64,000 nucleotides of DNA. It comes from G963667675 sp965249215. GTDB taxonomy: Bacteria; Chloroflexota; Dehalococcoidia; Lucifugimonadales; UBA3495. The DNA lies in assembly GCA_965249215.1 (NCBI GenBank), contig CBDFLN010000002.1, forward strand, positions 992,001 through 1,056,000, written 5' to 3'. Position numbers and translations under genes: made by a program. Numbering within the stretch: position 1 is the stretch's first letter; each line of letters begins with the position of its first letter. Of the stretch, positions 44,658 to 54,316 are shown one piece after another. The notes under the pieces were generated by a model. That model saw only the letters and a program-made list of their open reading frames with translations. It was not told the DNA's origin and did not search any database.

Positions 44658-46380
44658 AGCCCGAATCCACCGAAGGACACCGATGGACGGCGTGAGGAAA
44701 GCGGAAGGGGGATGAGGGAGCTACAGGGGAAATAGCCTGGGTTCCATTTGGGGTAGGGAGGTCGGCGGACGGTCTTCATCGCCGCACAGGGGCCCCTATG
44801 GGCGTCTGCAGGAGCTGCGATGCGCGGGATGGCGAGAGAATACGCAGCAGGGAACTCTCTCGGACCGGGCTGGCGCGAGTCTGCGGGGATCTTCGGTTGT
44901 CCGGTGGGTGGGTCGGTCGCCGACGGTGCCGTCAGGCCGGGAGTGGAATGGCTCGCAGCCGGGCCAAGGCGCGGCTGAACTTCTCAGCCCAAGGCCAGCG
45001 ATCCGGAAGATGCAGGGTCAACCGGCGTGCCGAGCGGGTGAGCCGTCCGGCCAGGGAGAAGAACCGCCGCCGGAGGGTCTTGGTGGTGGCTATCCGCTCT
45101 CCCAGACCGATCCGCGCGGTCCAGCGGGCCAGGTTGTGGGCCATCGTCTGGACGGCCAGCCAGGCGCCGTTGGCGGCGAAGCGGCCCGAGGGGAGATGGT
45201 TGAGCCCGACGCCGTACTTGAGGTCGCGTATGGCATTCTCGATCTCGGCGTGGCGGCGATGGTCAGCCTCCAGTTCGAGCAACTCCCCGTCCCGGTCGGT
45301 GATGAAGCCGTGATAGCTGTATTTGGCGAAGAGGGCCAACTGGGAACCGGGCGTGGGCTTCACACGCCGGACGATGAGCCGCACCGGCGCGGCGTCAGGT
45401 TCACTCTGGAAGGGAGTGCAGGTGGTCTCGGCCACATCGGCGGCGCCGTCCATCCAGTAGGGAATGGGAGTCCAGGCATCCTCGGGTATCGTCTCGATGA
45501 GATTGCGCAGGCTCTTGTGCTGGCGGATGGTGATGGAGAAGCGGACATCCATCTTGCGGCAGACGGATACCACGCCATGAGTGTAGAACCCGCTGTCGGC
45601 CCGTAGCGTGAGTCGTCCGTTGGCCCCGGCGTAGCGTACCCGCCCCACCGTCTCCCGCAGAAAGTGGGCGGCGCCCCGGGCGGTGTTGGCGCGGCCCTCG
45701 CGCAGCCGGGACATCAGCACGTCGCCGGTGCCGGCGGCGACGGCCAACAGCGGGTGATAGCCCCGCTTGCCGGTATAGCCGTGGTGGCGTGCGCCCTCCT
45801 TGGCCAGTCCGTAGGTCTCGCAGATGGTGGAGTCCAGGTCAATGGTCAGGGGCCCGTCGCCGGGTCCCGCCCCGGCCTGCCAAGCCCGGGCCAGCAACTC
45901 GCGGCTCACCCGGTCGAGTTGACGGACGTGGCCCCACCGGAAGCTGCGCAGGAAGGTGCCCAGGGTGGATGGCGCCTTGACCGTGCCGCCCAGGGTGCAG
46001 GCCGTCCCCCCGGTGCGCAACACATCGGCGTCGTCAATGCAGTCGCCCCCAGCCAGCGCAGACGCCACCAGCGTCATCATCTTGTCGCTCGTGTTCGCCC
46101 GCCCCGGGGCATCGCCCAGGTCGAGGCGCTGCCGGACGAGTTCGGGCAGGCCGAGGTGCCGCGCCAGGGTGGCCGGAAGGAGCAGCCCGGCATTGGCCAC
46201 CAAGCGGCGGTCGTCGAAGGTGATTTGGATCCGGTCGGGGTGGTTGCGTGGCAGCATCTATTGGGTGCTCCTTTTCCGGGGTCGGTTTTTTGCTACAAAA
46301 CCATTATCCCAGAAGCACAGGAGCACCTTCTTGCCGCTTCAGGACGCTAACCCGACGCCCTCCTTCGGTGGATTCGGGCT
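44658..46380 (-). mobile_element. IS1380-family element, complete
   Basis: A 1,723-bp element with perfect 20-bp inverted ends (AGCCCGAATCCACCGAAGGA at 44658-44677 and its complement at 46361-46380). It carries one intact transposase gene. No target duplication is evident (TCTA versus AAGG), consistent with a deletion at insertion. The first 156 bp recur at the end of the window (63845-64000). Confidence 0.9.
44932..46257 (-). CDS. IS1380-family transposase (intact)
   Basis: A 441-residue DDE transposase. The catalytic residues are the Asp in LTIDLDSTICETYG, the Asp in LTLRADSGFYTHG and the Glu in HRRHAEIENAIRDLKYG; the C-terminal SLAGRLTRSARRLTLHLP is typical of the family. The frame is uninterrupted and the ends are intact, so the element may be active. 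Confidence 0.9.
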   Translation of the reverse strand: MLPRNHPDRIQITFDDRRLVANAGLLLPATLARHLGLPELVRQRLDLGDAPGRANTSDKMMTLVASALAGGDCIDDADVLRTGGTACTLGGTVKAPSTLGTFLRSFRWGHVRQLDRVSRELLARAWQAGAGPGDGPLTIDLDSTICETYGLAKEGARHHGYTGKRGYHPLLAVAAGTGDVLMSRLREGRANTARGAAHFLRETVGRVRYAGANGRLTLRADSGFYTHGVVSVCRKMDVRFSITIRQHKSLRNLIETIPEDAWTPIPYWMDGAADVAETTCTPFQSEPDAAPVRLIVRRVKPTPGSQLALFAKYSYHGFITDRDGELLELEADHRRHAEIENAIRDLKYGVGLNHLPSGRFAANGAWLAVQTMAHNLARWTARIGLGERIATTKTLRRRFFSLAGRLTRSARRLTLHLPDRWPWAEKFSRALARLRAIPLPA

Positions 46381-46401
46381 AAGGCGTCCTCGAGGGCCCA
46401 A

Positions 46402-47361
46402 TTAAACCTTGGGCCACACCTGGGTGGCAAACTCCTCCATTAGGTGTAGACCGGGTTCCACCTGGTCACTATCACTCTTAAAGTCGAATATAAGTGAACC
46501 AACACCCATTTCCTCGCAGCGCCGGATATCCGATGCCACCTGATCCACGGTCCCAACGAAAGGAAGCCGACCGGATTCAGGGCTTGCGCCGTTTTTCTTG
46601 AGCTCAAAGGGGCGAGCCCCGTATATGACCTCGATCTCCCCAGGGTCTCTGCCGAACCTCCGAGCGTAGGAAGCCAGCCGCTTTATCCCATCCGCCAGTT
46701 GCTGCAGAGTGCTCATAGGATAGGTGCGATTTGTAGCCAAGGGGTACCAGCCATCGGCCACCTCCGCAGCACGCCGCAGCGCCGGCCGGCTCTCTCCGCC
46801 GACCCAGATCGGCGGATATGGTTTTTGAACCGGCTTAGGCAGAAAGCTGATGTTATCGAAGCTAACGTACTTGCCCTGAAAACTCGGATTGTCGTTGGTC
46901 CATAGCTCTTTAAAAGCCCGTAGGTACTCGTCGGTCACCGCTCCTCGTTCCTCAAACGGAGGCGAGCCCAGCGCCTCGAACTCCTCTCGCATCCAGCCGG
47001 CGCCGATACCCACCACCAACCGGCCTTGAGATAGCACATCCAGGGTGGCCAAGACCTTGGCGGCCAGCAAAGGGCTGCGGTAGGGCACAACCATTACGCC
47101 GGTGGCCAGCCGTATCTTGCTGGTGCGTCCCGCCAGGAAAGAGAGCAGGGTGAGTTGCTCCATGGCTTCACCTGACGGTCCGCCGGGGAATTCACCGCTT
47201 TCGTTGTTGGGATACACCGAATCGATCCTCCGGGGTATTACGATGTGTTCTGAGACCAGGATATTGTCGTAGCCCAGCTCCTCAGCCTTCCCCGCCAAAG
47301 CGTTCAGCTCTTCGGGTCTGGCCAGTGGGCCCCTGTCCGGCAATGTAATCCCGTATTTCAT
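46402..47361 (-). CDS. LLM-class F420-dependent oxidoreductase 2
   Basis: A 319-residue protein from ATG 47361, nearly identical to LLM 1 and 3, with KYGITLPDRGPLARPEELNA, GRLVVGIGAGWMREEFEALG and PIWVGGESRPALRRAAEVAD. A longer frame upstream merely reads through the spacer. It lies 85 bp downstream of LLM 3, with the same spacer sequence as before LLM 1, showing duplication of a unit of about 1,045 bp (46391 to 47436). It is transcribed from R3 through LLM 3; downstream is the IS1380 element. Confidence 0.85.
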   Translation of the reverse strand: MKYGITLPDRGPLARPEELNALAGKAEELGYDNILVSEHIVIPRRIDSVYPNNESGEFPGGPSGEAMEQLTLLSFLAGRTSKIRLATGVMVVPYRSPLLAAKVLATLDVLSQGRLVVGIGAGWMREEFEALGSPPFEERGAVTDEYLRAFKELWTNDNPSFQGKYVSFDNISFLPKPVQKPYPPIWVGGESRPALRRAAEVADGWYPLATNRTYPMSTLQQLADGIKRLASYARRFGRDPGEIEVIYGARPFELKKNGASPESGRLPFVGTVDQVASDIRRCEEMGVGSLIFDFKSDSDQVEPGLHLMEEFATQVWPKV

Positions 47362-47446
47362 GAGTGTAGCTCCTGGAGGCCACCTAGAGAGGCCATTTCG
47401 AAATGTGGTTCGGCAAGCCTGTTCTGATCCGCCTTCGAGGGCCCAA

Positions 47447-48406
47447 TTAAACCTTGGGCCACACCTGGGTGGCAAACTCCTCCATTCGGTGTAGACTGGG
47501 TTCTACTCGGTCGCTATCGCGAACAAAGTCGAACATAAGTGAACCAACACCCATTTCCTCGCAGCGCCGGATATCCGATGCCACCTGATCCACGGTCCCA
47601 ACGAAAGGAAGCCGACCGGATTCAGGGCTTGCGCCGTTTTTCTTGAGCTCAAAGGGGCGAGCCCCGTATATGACCTCGATCTCCCCAGGGTCTCTGCCGA
47701 ACCTCCGAGCGTAGGAAGCCAGCCGCTTTATCCCATCCGCCAGTTGCTGCAGAGTGCTCATAGGATAGGTGCGATTTGTAGCCAAGGGGTACCAGCCATC
47801 GGCCAGTTCCGCAGCACGCCGCAGCGCCGGCCGGCTCTCTCCGCCCACCCAGATCGGCGGATATGGTTTTTGAACCGGCTTAGGCAGAAAGCTGATGTTA
47901 TCGAAGCTAACGTACTTGCCCTGAAAACTCGGATTGTCGTTGGTCCATAGCTCTTTAAAAGCCCGTAGGTACTCGTCGGTCACCGCTCCTCGTTCCTCAA
48001 ACGGAGGCGAGCCCAGCGCCTCGAACTCCTCTCGCATCCAGCCGGCGCCGATACCCACCACCAACCGGCCTTGAGATAGCACGTCCAGGGTGGCCAAGAC
48101 CTTGGCGGCCAGCAAAGGGCTGCGGTAGGGCACAACCATTACGCCGGTGGCCAGCCGTATCTTGCTGGTGCGTCCCGCCAGGAAAGTAAGCAAGGTCAGT
48201 AGCTCGAAGGCCTCACCAGACGACCGGTAAGGGTATTCGCTGCTTTCGTTGTAGGGATGCGCCGAATCGATCCTCCGGGGCCTTACGATGGTGTCCCCGA
48301 CCAAGATGCTATCGTATCCCAGTTCCTCAGCCTTCCCCGCCAAAGCGCTCAGCTCTTCGGGTCTGGCCAGGGGGCCCCTGTCCGGCAATGTAATCCCGTA
48401 TTTCAC
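47447..48406 (-). CDS. LLM-class F420-dependent oxidoreductase 3
   Basis: A 319-residue LLM protein starting at GTG 48406 where copies 1 and 2 have ATG; AGGAG precedes it in all. Compared with copies 1 and 2 it differs mainly in residues 33-75 (SILVGDTIVRPRRIDSAHPY) and near the end (FDFVRDSDRVEPSLHRM), while the centre is identical to copy 2. Such patchy identity suggests gene conversion or unequal crossing over. First gene of the R3 operon. Confidence 0.85.
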   Translation of the reverse strand: MKYGITLPDRGPLARPEELSALAGKAEELGYDSILVGDTIVRPRRIDSAHPYNESSEYPYRSSGEAFELLTLLTFLAGRTSKIRLATGVMVVPYRSPLLAAKVLATLDVLSQGRLVVGIGAGWMREEFEALGSPPFEERGAVTDEYLRAFKELWTNDNPSFQGKYVSFDNISFLPKPVQKPYPPIWVGGESRPALRRAAELADGWYPLATNRTYPMSTLQQLADGIKRLASYARRFGRDPGEIEVIYGARPFELKKNGASPESGRLPFVGTVDQVASDIRRCEEMGVGSLMFDFVRDSDRVEPSLHRMEEFATQVWPKV

Positions 48407-48577
48407 GAGTGTAGCTCCTGGAGGCCATCTAGAGAGGCCATTTCGAAATGTGGTTCGGCATGCCTGTTCTGATCCGCCAGACGGCGGTCACCTTGAGCCT
48501 GTCGAAGGACCACCGAGGACTCTCCGCAGGTTTTAAACCGGCTTTTGGACTAACCCGTGGATAAGGTTCTGGTTTAG

Positions 48578-48867
48578 CCGGTATTTCCCAGATCAAACTG
48601 ATTGCCCTAAACATGTTCCCCCTTGGATGGCTCGGACTATAAGCCGGCACCATGAGCGGGTCAACTGCCCTCCGATTCACTCAATTGCTCCACTCTCATG
48701 AGGTAGCCTTCTCCCTGCCAAGCATAACAGCCCAGAATCGCCTGTCTGTGCCCAAGTTGCTCCCTTGGGGCAGCCTGATTGCGCTGGACGACCCCATTAC
48801 CGTCCTGAATACCGGTGTTCTCAACGTAAGCTAGCCAGGTGCCAGCCGAAGCTGGCTGATCCGTTCC
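48578..48867 (-). repeat. R3: IS1380-derived promoter-leader repeat
   Basis: Closely matches R1 over its whole length and also beyond the leader, because the surrounding LLM block was duplicated. The leader palindrome is altered by one base here (AACATGTTC half retained). Promoter at 48636-48664 points to LLM 3. Confidence 0.8.
48636..48664 (-). promoter_or_regulatory. R3 promoter for LLM3-LLM2 operon
   Basis: Minus strand: TTGACC (48664-48659), 17 bp, TATAGT (48641-48636). About 170 bp of leader precede the GTG start of LLM 3. Confidence 0.7.
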
Positions 48868-48918
48868 ATCCGCCTGAGGCGGACGGCCGTTGCTAGCACC
48901 ATTGCATACCCTGTCTGC

Positions 48919-48947
48919 TTGTGAGGGTACATCGGGGATGCTACAAT
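48919..48947 (+). promoter_or_regulatory. Candidate promoter for LLM 4
   Basis: TTGTGA (48919-48924), 17 bp, TACAAT (48942-48947), 78 bp upstream of the ATG of the divergent LLM 4 gene. It is not part of the R repeat. Confidence 0.5.
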
Positions 48948-49024
48948 ACCGGCGCCCACGACGCCCCTGTCGCCCCATCGGATGGAGGGAGTCCGGGCCA
49001 AAAAGGTCGAACAGGGAGACAGCA

Positions 49025-50293
49025 ATGTTCATTGGCTACTTTACAGAGCGGCCCTACCAGGATCCCCAATCGGGCTACTTTGGGGCCACCGGAGCTCCAA
49101 TAATGGACTTGAAGGTCAGCAACGAGATCTACGACTCGGAGCTGGGCGCTAACCTTTACAACCGGTACCTGGACGAAAAGATTTACGCCGAAGAAATGGG
49201 ATTCGACGGCCTGATGCTCAACGAGCACCACGGCACCCCTTTCTGTATGGGCGGCTCCATGAACGTGGAAGCTTCAATTCTGGCCAGGATCACCAACAAG
49301 GCCAAGATCGTCCTCCTGGGCAACATTCTGCCCCTGTGGGACGACCCTCTGTGGCTGGTGGAGCAACTGGCTATGATCGACCTAATCTCCCGAGGCCGGC
49401 TGGTTTCCGGATGGGTGCGTGGCACAGGGAGGGAAGCCGTCGCTCACAACTCTCCACCGAGTTACAACTGGGAACGGTTTCAGGAGGCCCATGAGTTCAT
49501 TGTGAAGGCCTGGACCACGCCGGGGCCCTTTCGCTGGGAAGGCAAACACTTCCAGTACCGCCACGTGAACCCTTGGGTCATGCCCTACCAGAAACCGCAT
49601 CCTCCCATCTGGCTCCCCGGGGTGGTCAGCCGGGATTCCCTGATCTGGGCGGCCCAAAAACGCATCCCTTATGTAATGCTCTCCACCCGTCTTGAGCCCA
49701 CCAAGGAGGCCTTTCAGCTATACCACGACACCGCCGCCGAACTGGGGTATCAGTCCGGGCCCCAAAACATCTCCTACCTGTGGAAAGTTCATGTCGATGA
49801 AACCGAGGAACTGGCGGAGGAAGCGGGACGAAAGTTCATCCAGGGGCCCAGCAATCCTTTCCTTCGGGGCAACGAAGGGACGCTGAACCCGGGCCTGGCC
49901 ACTATACCCGGCCTCACATCTCGTACCAGGGTGCTGCCCACACAGCAGGCGGCGACCCGGGTCCGGGGCGGCGTGGACGGGATACTCGGTGAAGCCTACG
50001 AGACCCAGATCGCAGACTATAACATCATCTCCGGCACACCCAAGACGGTGATACCCAAAATCCGCCACGTACTGGAATACCTGCGCCCCGGCAGCGTCTT
50101 CTTCTGGGATGGCGACGGGGCCATGACCCACCAGGAAGCCATGCGCAGCCTGCGGCTCATGGGCGAAGAAGTGATCCCAGCTACTAGGGAAATTGCCAAA
50201 GAATTGGAGCTGCCCGGGCCCTTCGAGGTTGACCCAGCCACCGGCAAGCCCATCGAGGACGATAAACCCCAGGTGCAATCTCCTCAGACTTAA
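49025..50293 (+). CDS. Luciferase-like flavin monooxygenase (LLM 4)
   Basis: A 422-residue LLM protein from ATG 49025 (GGGAG 7 bases upstream). It belongs to another subgroup than LLM 1-3: MFIGYFTERPYQDPQSGYFG, GFDGLMLNEHHGTPFCMGG (alkanal-monooxygenase-like His-His), WLVEQLAMIDLISRGRLVSG and KPHPPIWLPGVVSRDSL. It would oxygenate an organic substrate with FMNH2 and O2. The C-terminal 50 residues are Pro/Glu-rich. Divergent from LLM 3. Confidence 0.87.
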   Translation: MFIGYFTERPYQDPQSGYFGATGAPIMDLKVSNEIYDSELGANLYNRYLDEKIYAEEMGFDGLMLNEHHGTPFCMGGSMNVEASILARITNKAKIVLLGNILPLWDDPLWLVEQLAMIDLISRGRLVSGWVRGTGREAVAHNSPPSYNWERFQEAHEFIVKAWTTPGPFRWEGKHFQYRHVNPWVMPYQKPHPPIWLPGVVSRDSLIWAAQKRIPYVMLSTRLEPTKEAFQLYHDTAAELGYQSGPQNISYLWKVHVDETEELAEEAGRKFIQGPSNPFLRGNEGTLNPGLATIPGLTSRTRVLPTQQAATRVRGGVDGILGEAYETQIADYNIISGTPKTVIPKIRHVLEYLRPGSVFFWDGDGAMTHQEAMRSLRLMGEEVIPATREIAKELELPGPFEVDPATGKPIEDDKPQVQSPQT

Positions 50294-50386
50294 GCGATTC
50301 AAATGCTATTGGCTCCGGTTCCCGCACGTCATTCCGGCGAAGGCCGGAATCCATAGACCCGCATTTCCCAGTTAGGAAGGAGCCGC

Positions 50387-51272
50387 CTACAACGGGCACT
50401 TCCAGTGTGTCTGCTATCATCCCCTCTTCCTATTCAACCAGTTCGGGGACTGCGAAGGAGCGACGCTGAGACCTGGCAACGTCCATAGCGCCGAGGTCTG
50501 GCAGGAACTTCTTGAGCCGGTGGTGAAAGGATACCGGGAGAAAGGACTGCGGTTGCTGTTCCGGGGTGACGCTGCTTTTGGCAAGCCGGAGCTGTACGAG
50601 TATCTGGAACAAGATAAAGATCGGGTATGCCATCCGGCTTTCAGCTAACGCGGAGCTTCAGAGAGAAATAGCGCACTTGCTGGTACGACCTGCCGAGTGG
50701 CCTTCCAGAAAACCGATCGTCTGCTACCATCCGCCTGAGGCGTACTTACCAGGCCCAGAGCTGGAGTGTTCCCCGGCGAGTGGTAGCCAAGAGCCTGCCC
50801 TGAGCTCGCTGAAGGGTGGAATGGCATCAAGGGGAGCTATTTCCCAGGCTTGGTTTCATCGTGACAAACCTGAGCTATCCACCCAAAGGCATAGTCCGCT
50901 TCTACAATGGCCGTGGCACGGCGGAGCAATGGATAAAGGAGGGGAAGTACGCCCTGAACTGGACCAGGCTGTCGTGCCACAAGTTCATGGCCAACCAGGT
51001 GAGGCTGGGGCTTTTCATCCCTTCGGCAAACTCAGGACAGGCTTGGCTTATCCGCCTGCTGCGGAGGCAACTTCTTCAGAAGGCTTGCTTTGCCAGAAGC
51101 GATAAAGCGCTGGTCCCTGACAAGTATTCAGACGAGACTCATCAAGATAGGCGGAAGGCTGGTGCGCCATGCCAGGAGGCTTGTGTTCCAGCTTGCCCAG
51201 GTGATAGTAACGAGGGCTCTGTTTGGTGAAATGCTGGAGCGGATAGGAAGGCTTCGTCCAGCGCCTGGGTAG
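50387..51272 (+). pseudogene. IS1380-type transposase, degenerate copy
   Basis: Translation in shifting frames gives YNGHFQCVCYHPLFLFNQFG, LFRGDAAFGKPELYEYLEQ, FYNGRGTAEQWIKEGKYALN and, at the end, RRLVFQLAQVIVTRALFGEM with RIGRLRPAPG and a stop. Order and spacing match the copy at 51737-53069. At least two frameshifts and several stretches of foreign sequence interrupt it. It lacks the R-type downstream region. The adjacent 50294-50386 contains a CATTCCGG palindrome. Confidence 0.75.
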
Positions 51273-51736
51273 CACACCTTGTCGAAGTGTGGAATCGGGA
51301 TCAGATCGAGGGCGCCCTGGGCAAAGTGTGCGACTTTTAGAGTGAGGTTCGGTCTGAATGAGCCGTTTACAGCCTCTCCAAGTCGTTTGCAGCCCTGTTT
51401 CTCTCGATGAAGTGAAATTGAGTACGGTTGGTGGCAGTTGACAGCATCAGCGGGTGCCCATATATTCTGGGCTAGCCCAGAATGGTGCGCGCATTAAGGT
51501 GGTGGGTTCCATCTGGGATATCCCGGATACTCTCAACTGGGGGCGGGGAATTTCGATCGCTGGTCAAGCTACTGAGCCCACATTCCCCAAATCAACCGTA
51601 GCAGTTACGTCGTAATCCATTGGATGGTGCGCTCCTCTGAGCCGCATGTGAGCACGTTGCGTCTAGGATATGTGCTAACCTAGTTACAGTAAGCCACCTA
51701 CGTCTCTTGATATCGCAGCGACCACGGAGGCACCCA
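51273..51736. other. Intergenic region, no gene seen
   Basis: No supportable coding region. It separates two IS1380-type copies; I could not identify the left inverted repeat of the second one here. GGAGG at 51727-51731 serves the transposase start. Confidence 0.4.
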
Positions 51737-53069
51737 ATGGGTGAAAACATCCGCACCCCTGTCAAACTCCAATTCGACCGCCGGGTACACCTGGAATTCC
51801 ACGGTGCCACCATCACCTCTGACGCTGGGCTTCTGGCAGCTTGCGAGTTGGACGAAGCCCTGGGACTCGCAGAGATGGCGAGAGACCACCTGAAGGAGAG
51901 TCGCACCGGTCGCAACGTGCAACACCAGTTGGTGCCCCTGCTCCGTCAGGCCGTGTACAGCCGTCTGGCCGGGTATGAGGATACCAATGACGCCGAACGG
52001 CTGGCCCAAGACCCGGCCATGCGCGCCATCGCGGGCTGGCGGGGGCCGGAGAAGCCTGCGGCGAGCACTAACAGCATGAGCCGCTTTGAGACGGAGGTGC
52101 TCACCCGCCAAGAGAACCTGGATGGGTTGGCACGCCTGAACGTCCCGATGGGTGGAGCAGGGCATGGCCCGTACAGCTCACCGGCGCATCATCCTGGACA
52201 TGGACAGTTCCGAGAGCCCGGTGCATGGGGAGCAGGAAGGGGCCGCCTACAATGGCCACTTCGGCTGTGTGTGCTACCACCCCCTCTTTGTGTTCAACCA
52301 GTTCGAGGACTGCGAAGGGGCCAAGCTCCGCCCCGGGAACGTCCATAGCGGCCACGAGTGGCGGGACGTCCTGGAGCCCGTCGTGGCCCGCTACGAGCGG
52401 GCGGGAGTGCGCCGGTACTTCCGGGGGGATGCGGCCTTTGCCCGTCCGGAGATCTACGAGTACCTGGAGGAGCACGGCTTCCTGTACGCCATCCGACTCC
52501 CCAGCAACGACGTGCTGGCACGGGAGATCGAACACCTCATGAAGCGGCCGGTGGGGAGACCGCCGAGGAAGCCCGTGGTCCGGTTCCACGACTTCTGGTA
52601 CCAGGCGGGGAGTTGGGACCGGCCAAGGCGGGTGGTGGCCAAGGTGGAGTGGCACCGAGGGGAGCTGTTCCCGCGGGCGGGCTTTGTCGTCACCAACATG
52701 TCCGCCCGGCCTGAGGGCGTGGTGCACTTCTACAACGGACGAGGGACGGCAGAGCAGTGGATCAAGGAGGGCAAGTACGCCCTGAACTGGACACGGCTCT
52801 CGTGCCACAGGTTCGTGGCCAACCAGGTGCGGCTGTTCCTGTTCGTCCTAGCCTACAACCTGGGGAACTTGCTGCGGCGGCTAGCCCTGCCCAAGGCCAT
52901 CAAAGACTGGTCGCTACGCAGCGAGCAGGTCAAGCTCATCAAGATCGGGGGACGGCTCGTGCGCCACGCCCGGCGGCTGGTGTTCCAGTTGGCTGAGGTG
53001 GCCGTGCCGCGAGCGCTGTTCCAAGGGGTGTTGGGGCGTATCGGCCGGTTATGTCCGGCGCCTGGCTAG
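51737..53069 (+). pseudogene. IS1380-type transposase with one frameshift
   Basis: About 444 codons. The first frame (51737 to about 52145) encodes the N-terminal domain and RQENLDGLARLNVP; the second (to 53069) continues WVEQGMARTAHRRIILDMDS with catalytic Asp, then RYFRGDAAFARPEIYEYLEE and GRGTAEQWIKEGKYALNWT. The frame changes within CTGAACGTCCCGATGG near 52140-52150, with no slippery sequence there. One-base restoration would recover a complete protein. It differs clearly from the intact transposase at 44932-46257. R4 begins at its last codons. Confidence 0.85.
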
Positions 53070-53332
53070 CCCACTTTAGAGGTGTCGGAATTGGTGACTG
53101 TTACGGAATCGTCCAGGGCAAAAGGGCTTGCCAAGGGGGAGACTTGGGCGTAGACAAGCGGTTTTGCGATTTTACGCTTGGCAGCACGGTGGTTGCCCCA
53201 TGAAAGCGGGGAATCCGAGCGAATCAGGCCGCAGTTGACGCGCTCAGGATGCAGTAGTATAGTCCGAGCCATCCAAGATGGCACACGTTCAGGAAAATCA
53301 ATTTAATCTGGGAAATACCGGTTAACCCAGAG
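53051..53332 (+). repeat. R4: promoter-leader repeat joined to its parent transposase
   Basis: Starts with the last transposase codons (53051-53069) and runs through the promoter (53235-53263) to the leader ending AAATACCGGTT. It shows what R1, R3 and R5 derive from: the 3' end of this IS type. The middle part has diverged more than in the others. Confidence 0.8.
53235..53263 (+). promoter_or_regulatory. R4 promoter for SDR2-VOC2 operon
   Basis: TTGACG (53235-53240), 17 bp, TATAGT (53258-53263). The leader ends 26 bp before the SDR start codon. The GAACATGTTC palindrome is altered to GCACACGTTC here. Confidence 0.7.
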
Positions 53333-53357
53333 CCCGCAAAACGAAGGGAGAGCCAAC

Positions 53358-54254
53358 ATGACCGAATCTCTTGCGGGAAAAGTTGCGATGGTGACCGGAG
53401 CAGGTAGCCCCACCGGACTAGGTCGCGCCATGACGGTGGCACTGGTGCGGGCCGGCGCACGGGTAGCCATGTTAGATGTCAACAAAGACTGGCTTGAGCA
53501 GACTGCCAATGACGTCCGGGAAATCGGAGGTGATGACAGTGTTCTGACATTGGTGTCCGATGTCTCCAAGGCTGAGCAGGCGCAAATAGCCGTGGACAAG
53601 GTCCTCACCGAGTTGGGCGGCCTTCATATTCTGGTGAACAATGCGGGCATCTCTATTCGGGCAATGTATTCCAGGTCGGGGCCTCAGATCAACTTTTGGC
53701 AAGTGTCTCACGATGACTGGGATAGAGTGGTGGCGGTGAACCTCAATGGGCCCTTTTATGTGGCGAAGGCGGTGGTGGGCCACATGATAGAGCAAGGATG
53801 GGGAAGGATCATCGGCATAACCACCAGTATCGACACCATGTACCGGGCAGGGGGTTCGCCTTACGGCCCATCCAAGGCGGGCCATGAAGCGTTGATCGGC
53901 GCCATTGCCGAGGAGCTGGAAGGCACCGGCGTGACGTCCAACGTTTTGATCCCGGGAGGAGCGTCGGACACCAATATCATTCCAGCAGATACCGGGTACG
54001 AGCGCAGCGCGTTAATCCGGCCCGAGGTGATGCAGGCCCCGATTGTCTGGCTGGCGTCGGAAGCTTCCCGCCACATCAATGGCCGGCGTTTTATCGCATA
54101 CCACTGGGATGAGAACCTGCCCTTAGAGGAACGCCTGGAGAAATCGGGCGCGCCGGCTGCTTGGCCACAATTGGGGAAACAGGTTATCAACCCTAACTCC
54201 AGGCATGTAGTGTATCCAGGCCAAGACGGAACATGTTCAGGAAAATCAGTTTGA
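53358..54254 (+). CDS. Short-chain dehydrogenase/reductase 2
   Basis: A 298-residue SDR. The coenzyme loop is TGAGSPTGLGRAM (residues 13-25), NNAG is at 94-97, and Tyr169/Lys173 (YGPSK) are the catalytic pair; the usual Ser position falls in ITTSID (155-160). Asp40 after strand 2 favours NAD(H). The last 15-20 residues (around CSGKSV) are encoded by the leader repeat at 54222-54274, so the original C-terminus was replaced by repeat sequence. GGGAG precedes ATG 53358. First gene behind R4; VOC 2 follows. Confidence 0.88.
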   Translation: MTESLAGKVAMVTGAGSPTGLGRAMTVALVRAGARVAMLDVNKDWLEQTANDVREIGGDDSVLTLVSDVSKAEQAQIAVDKVLTELGGLHILVNNAGISIRAMYSRSGPQINFWQVSHDDWDRVVAVNLNGPFYVAKAVVGHMIEQGWGRIIGITTSIDTMYRAGGSPYGPSKAGHEALIGAIAEELEGTGVTSNVLIPGGASDTNIIPADTGYERSALIRPEVMQAPIVWLASEASRHINGRRFIAYHWDENLPLEERLEKSGAPAAWPQLGKQVINPNSRHVVYPGQDGTCSGKSV

Positions 54255-54274
54255 TCTGGGAAATACCGGTTAGA
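54222..54274 (+). repeat. Leader-only copy of the R repeat
   Basis: Contains GGAACATGTTCAGGAAAATC and CTGGGAAATACCGGTT, but no TTGAC/TATAGT promoter upstream. It overlaps the end of SDR 2 and lies 43 bp before VOC 2. GAACATGTTC is intact at 54229-54238. Confidence 0.75.
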
Positions 54275-54316
54275 ATGAGGGCCTAGTAGATTAAAGACCG
54301 CATACCGGAGGGACCG

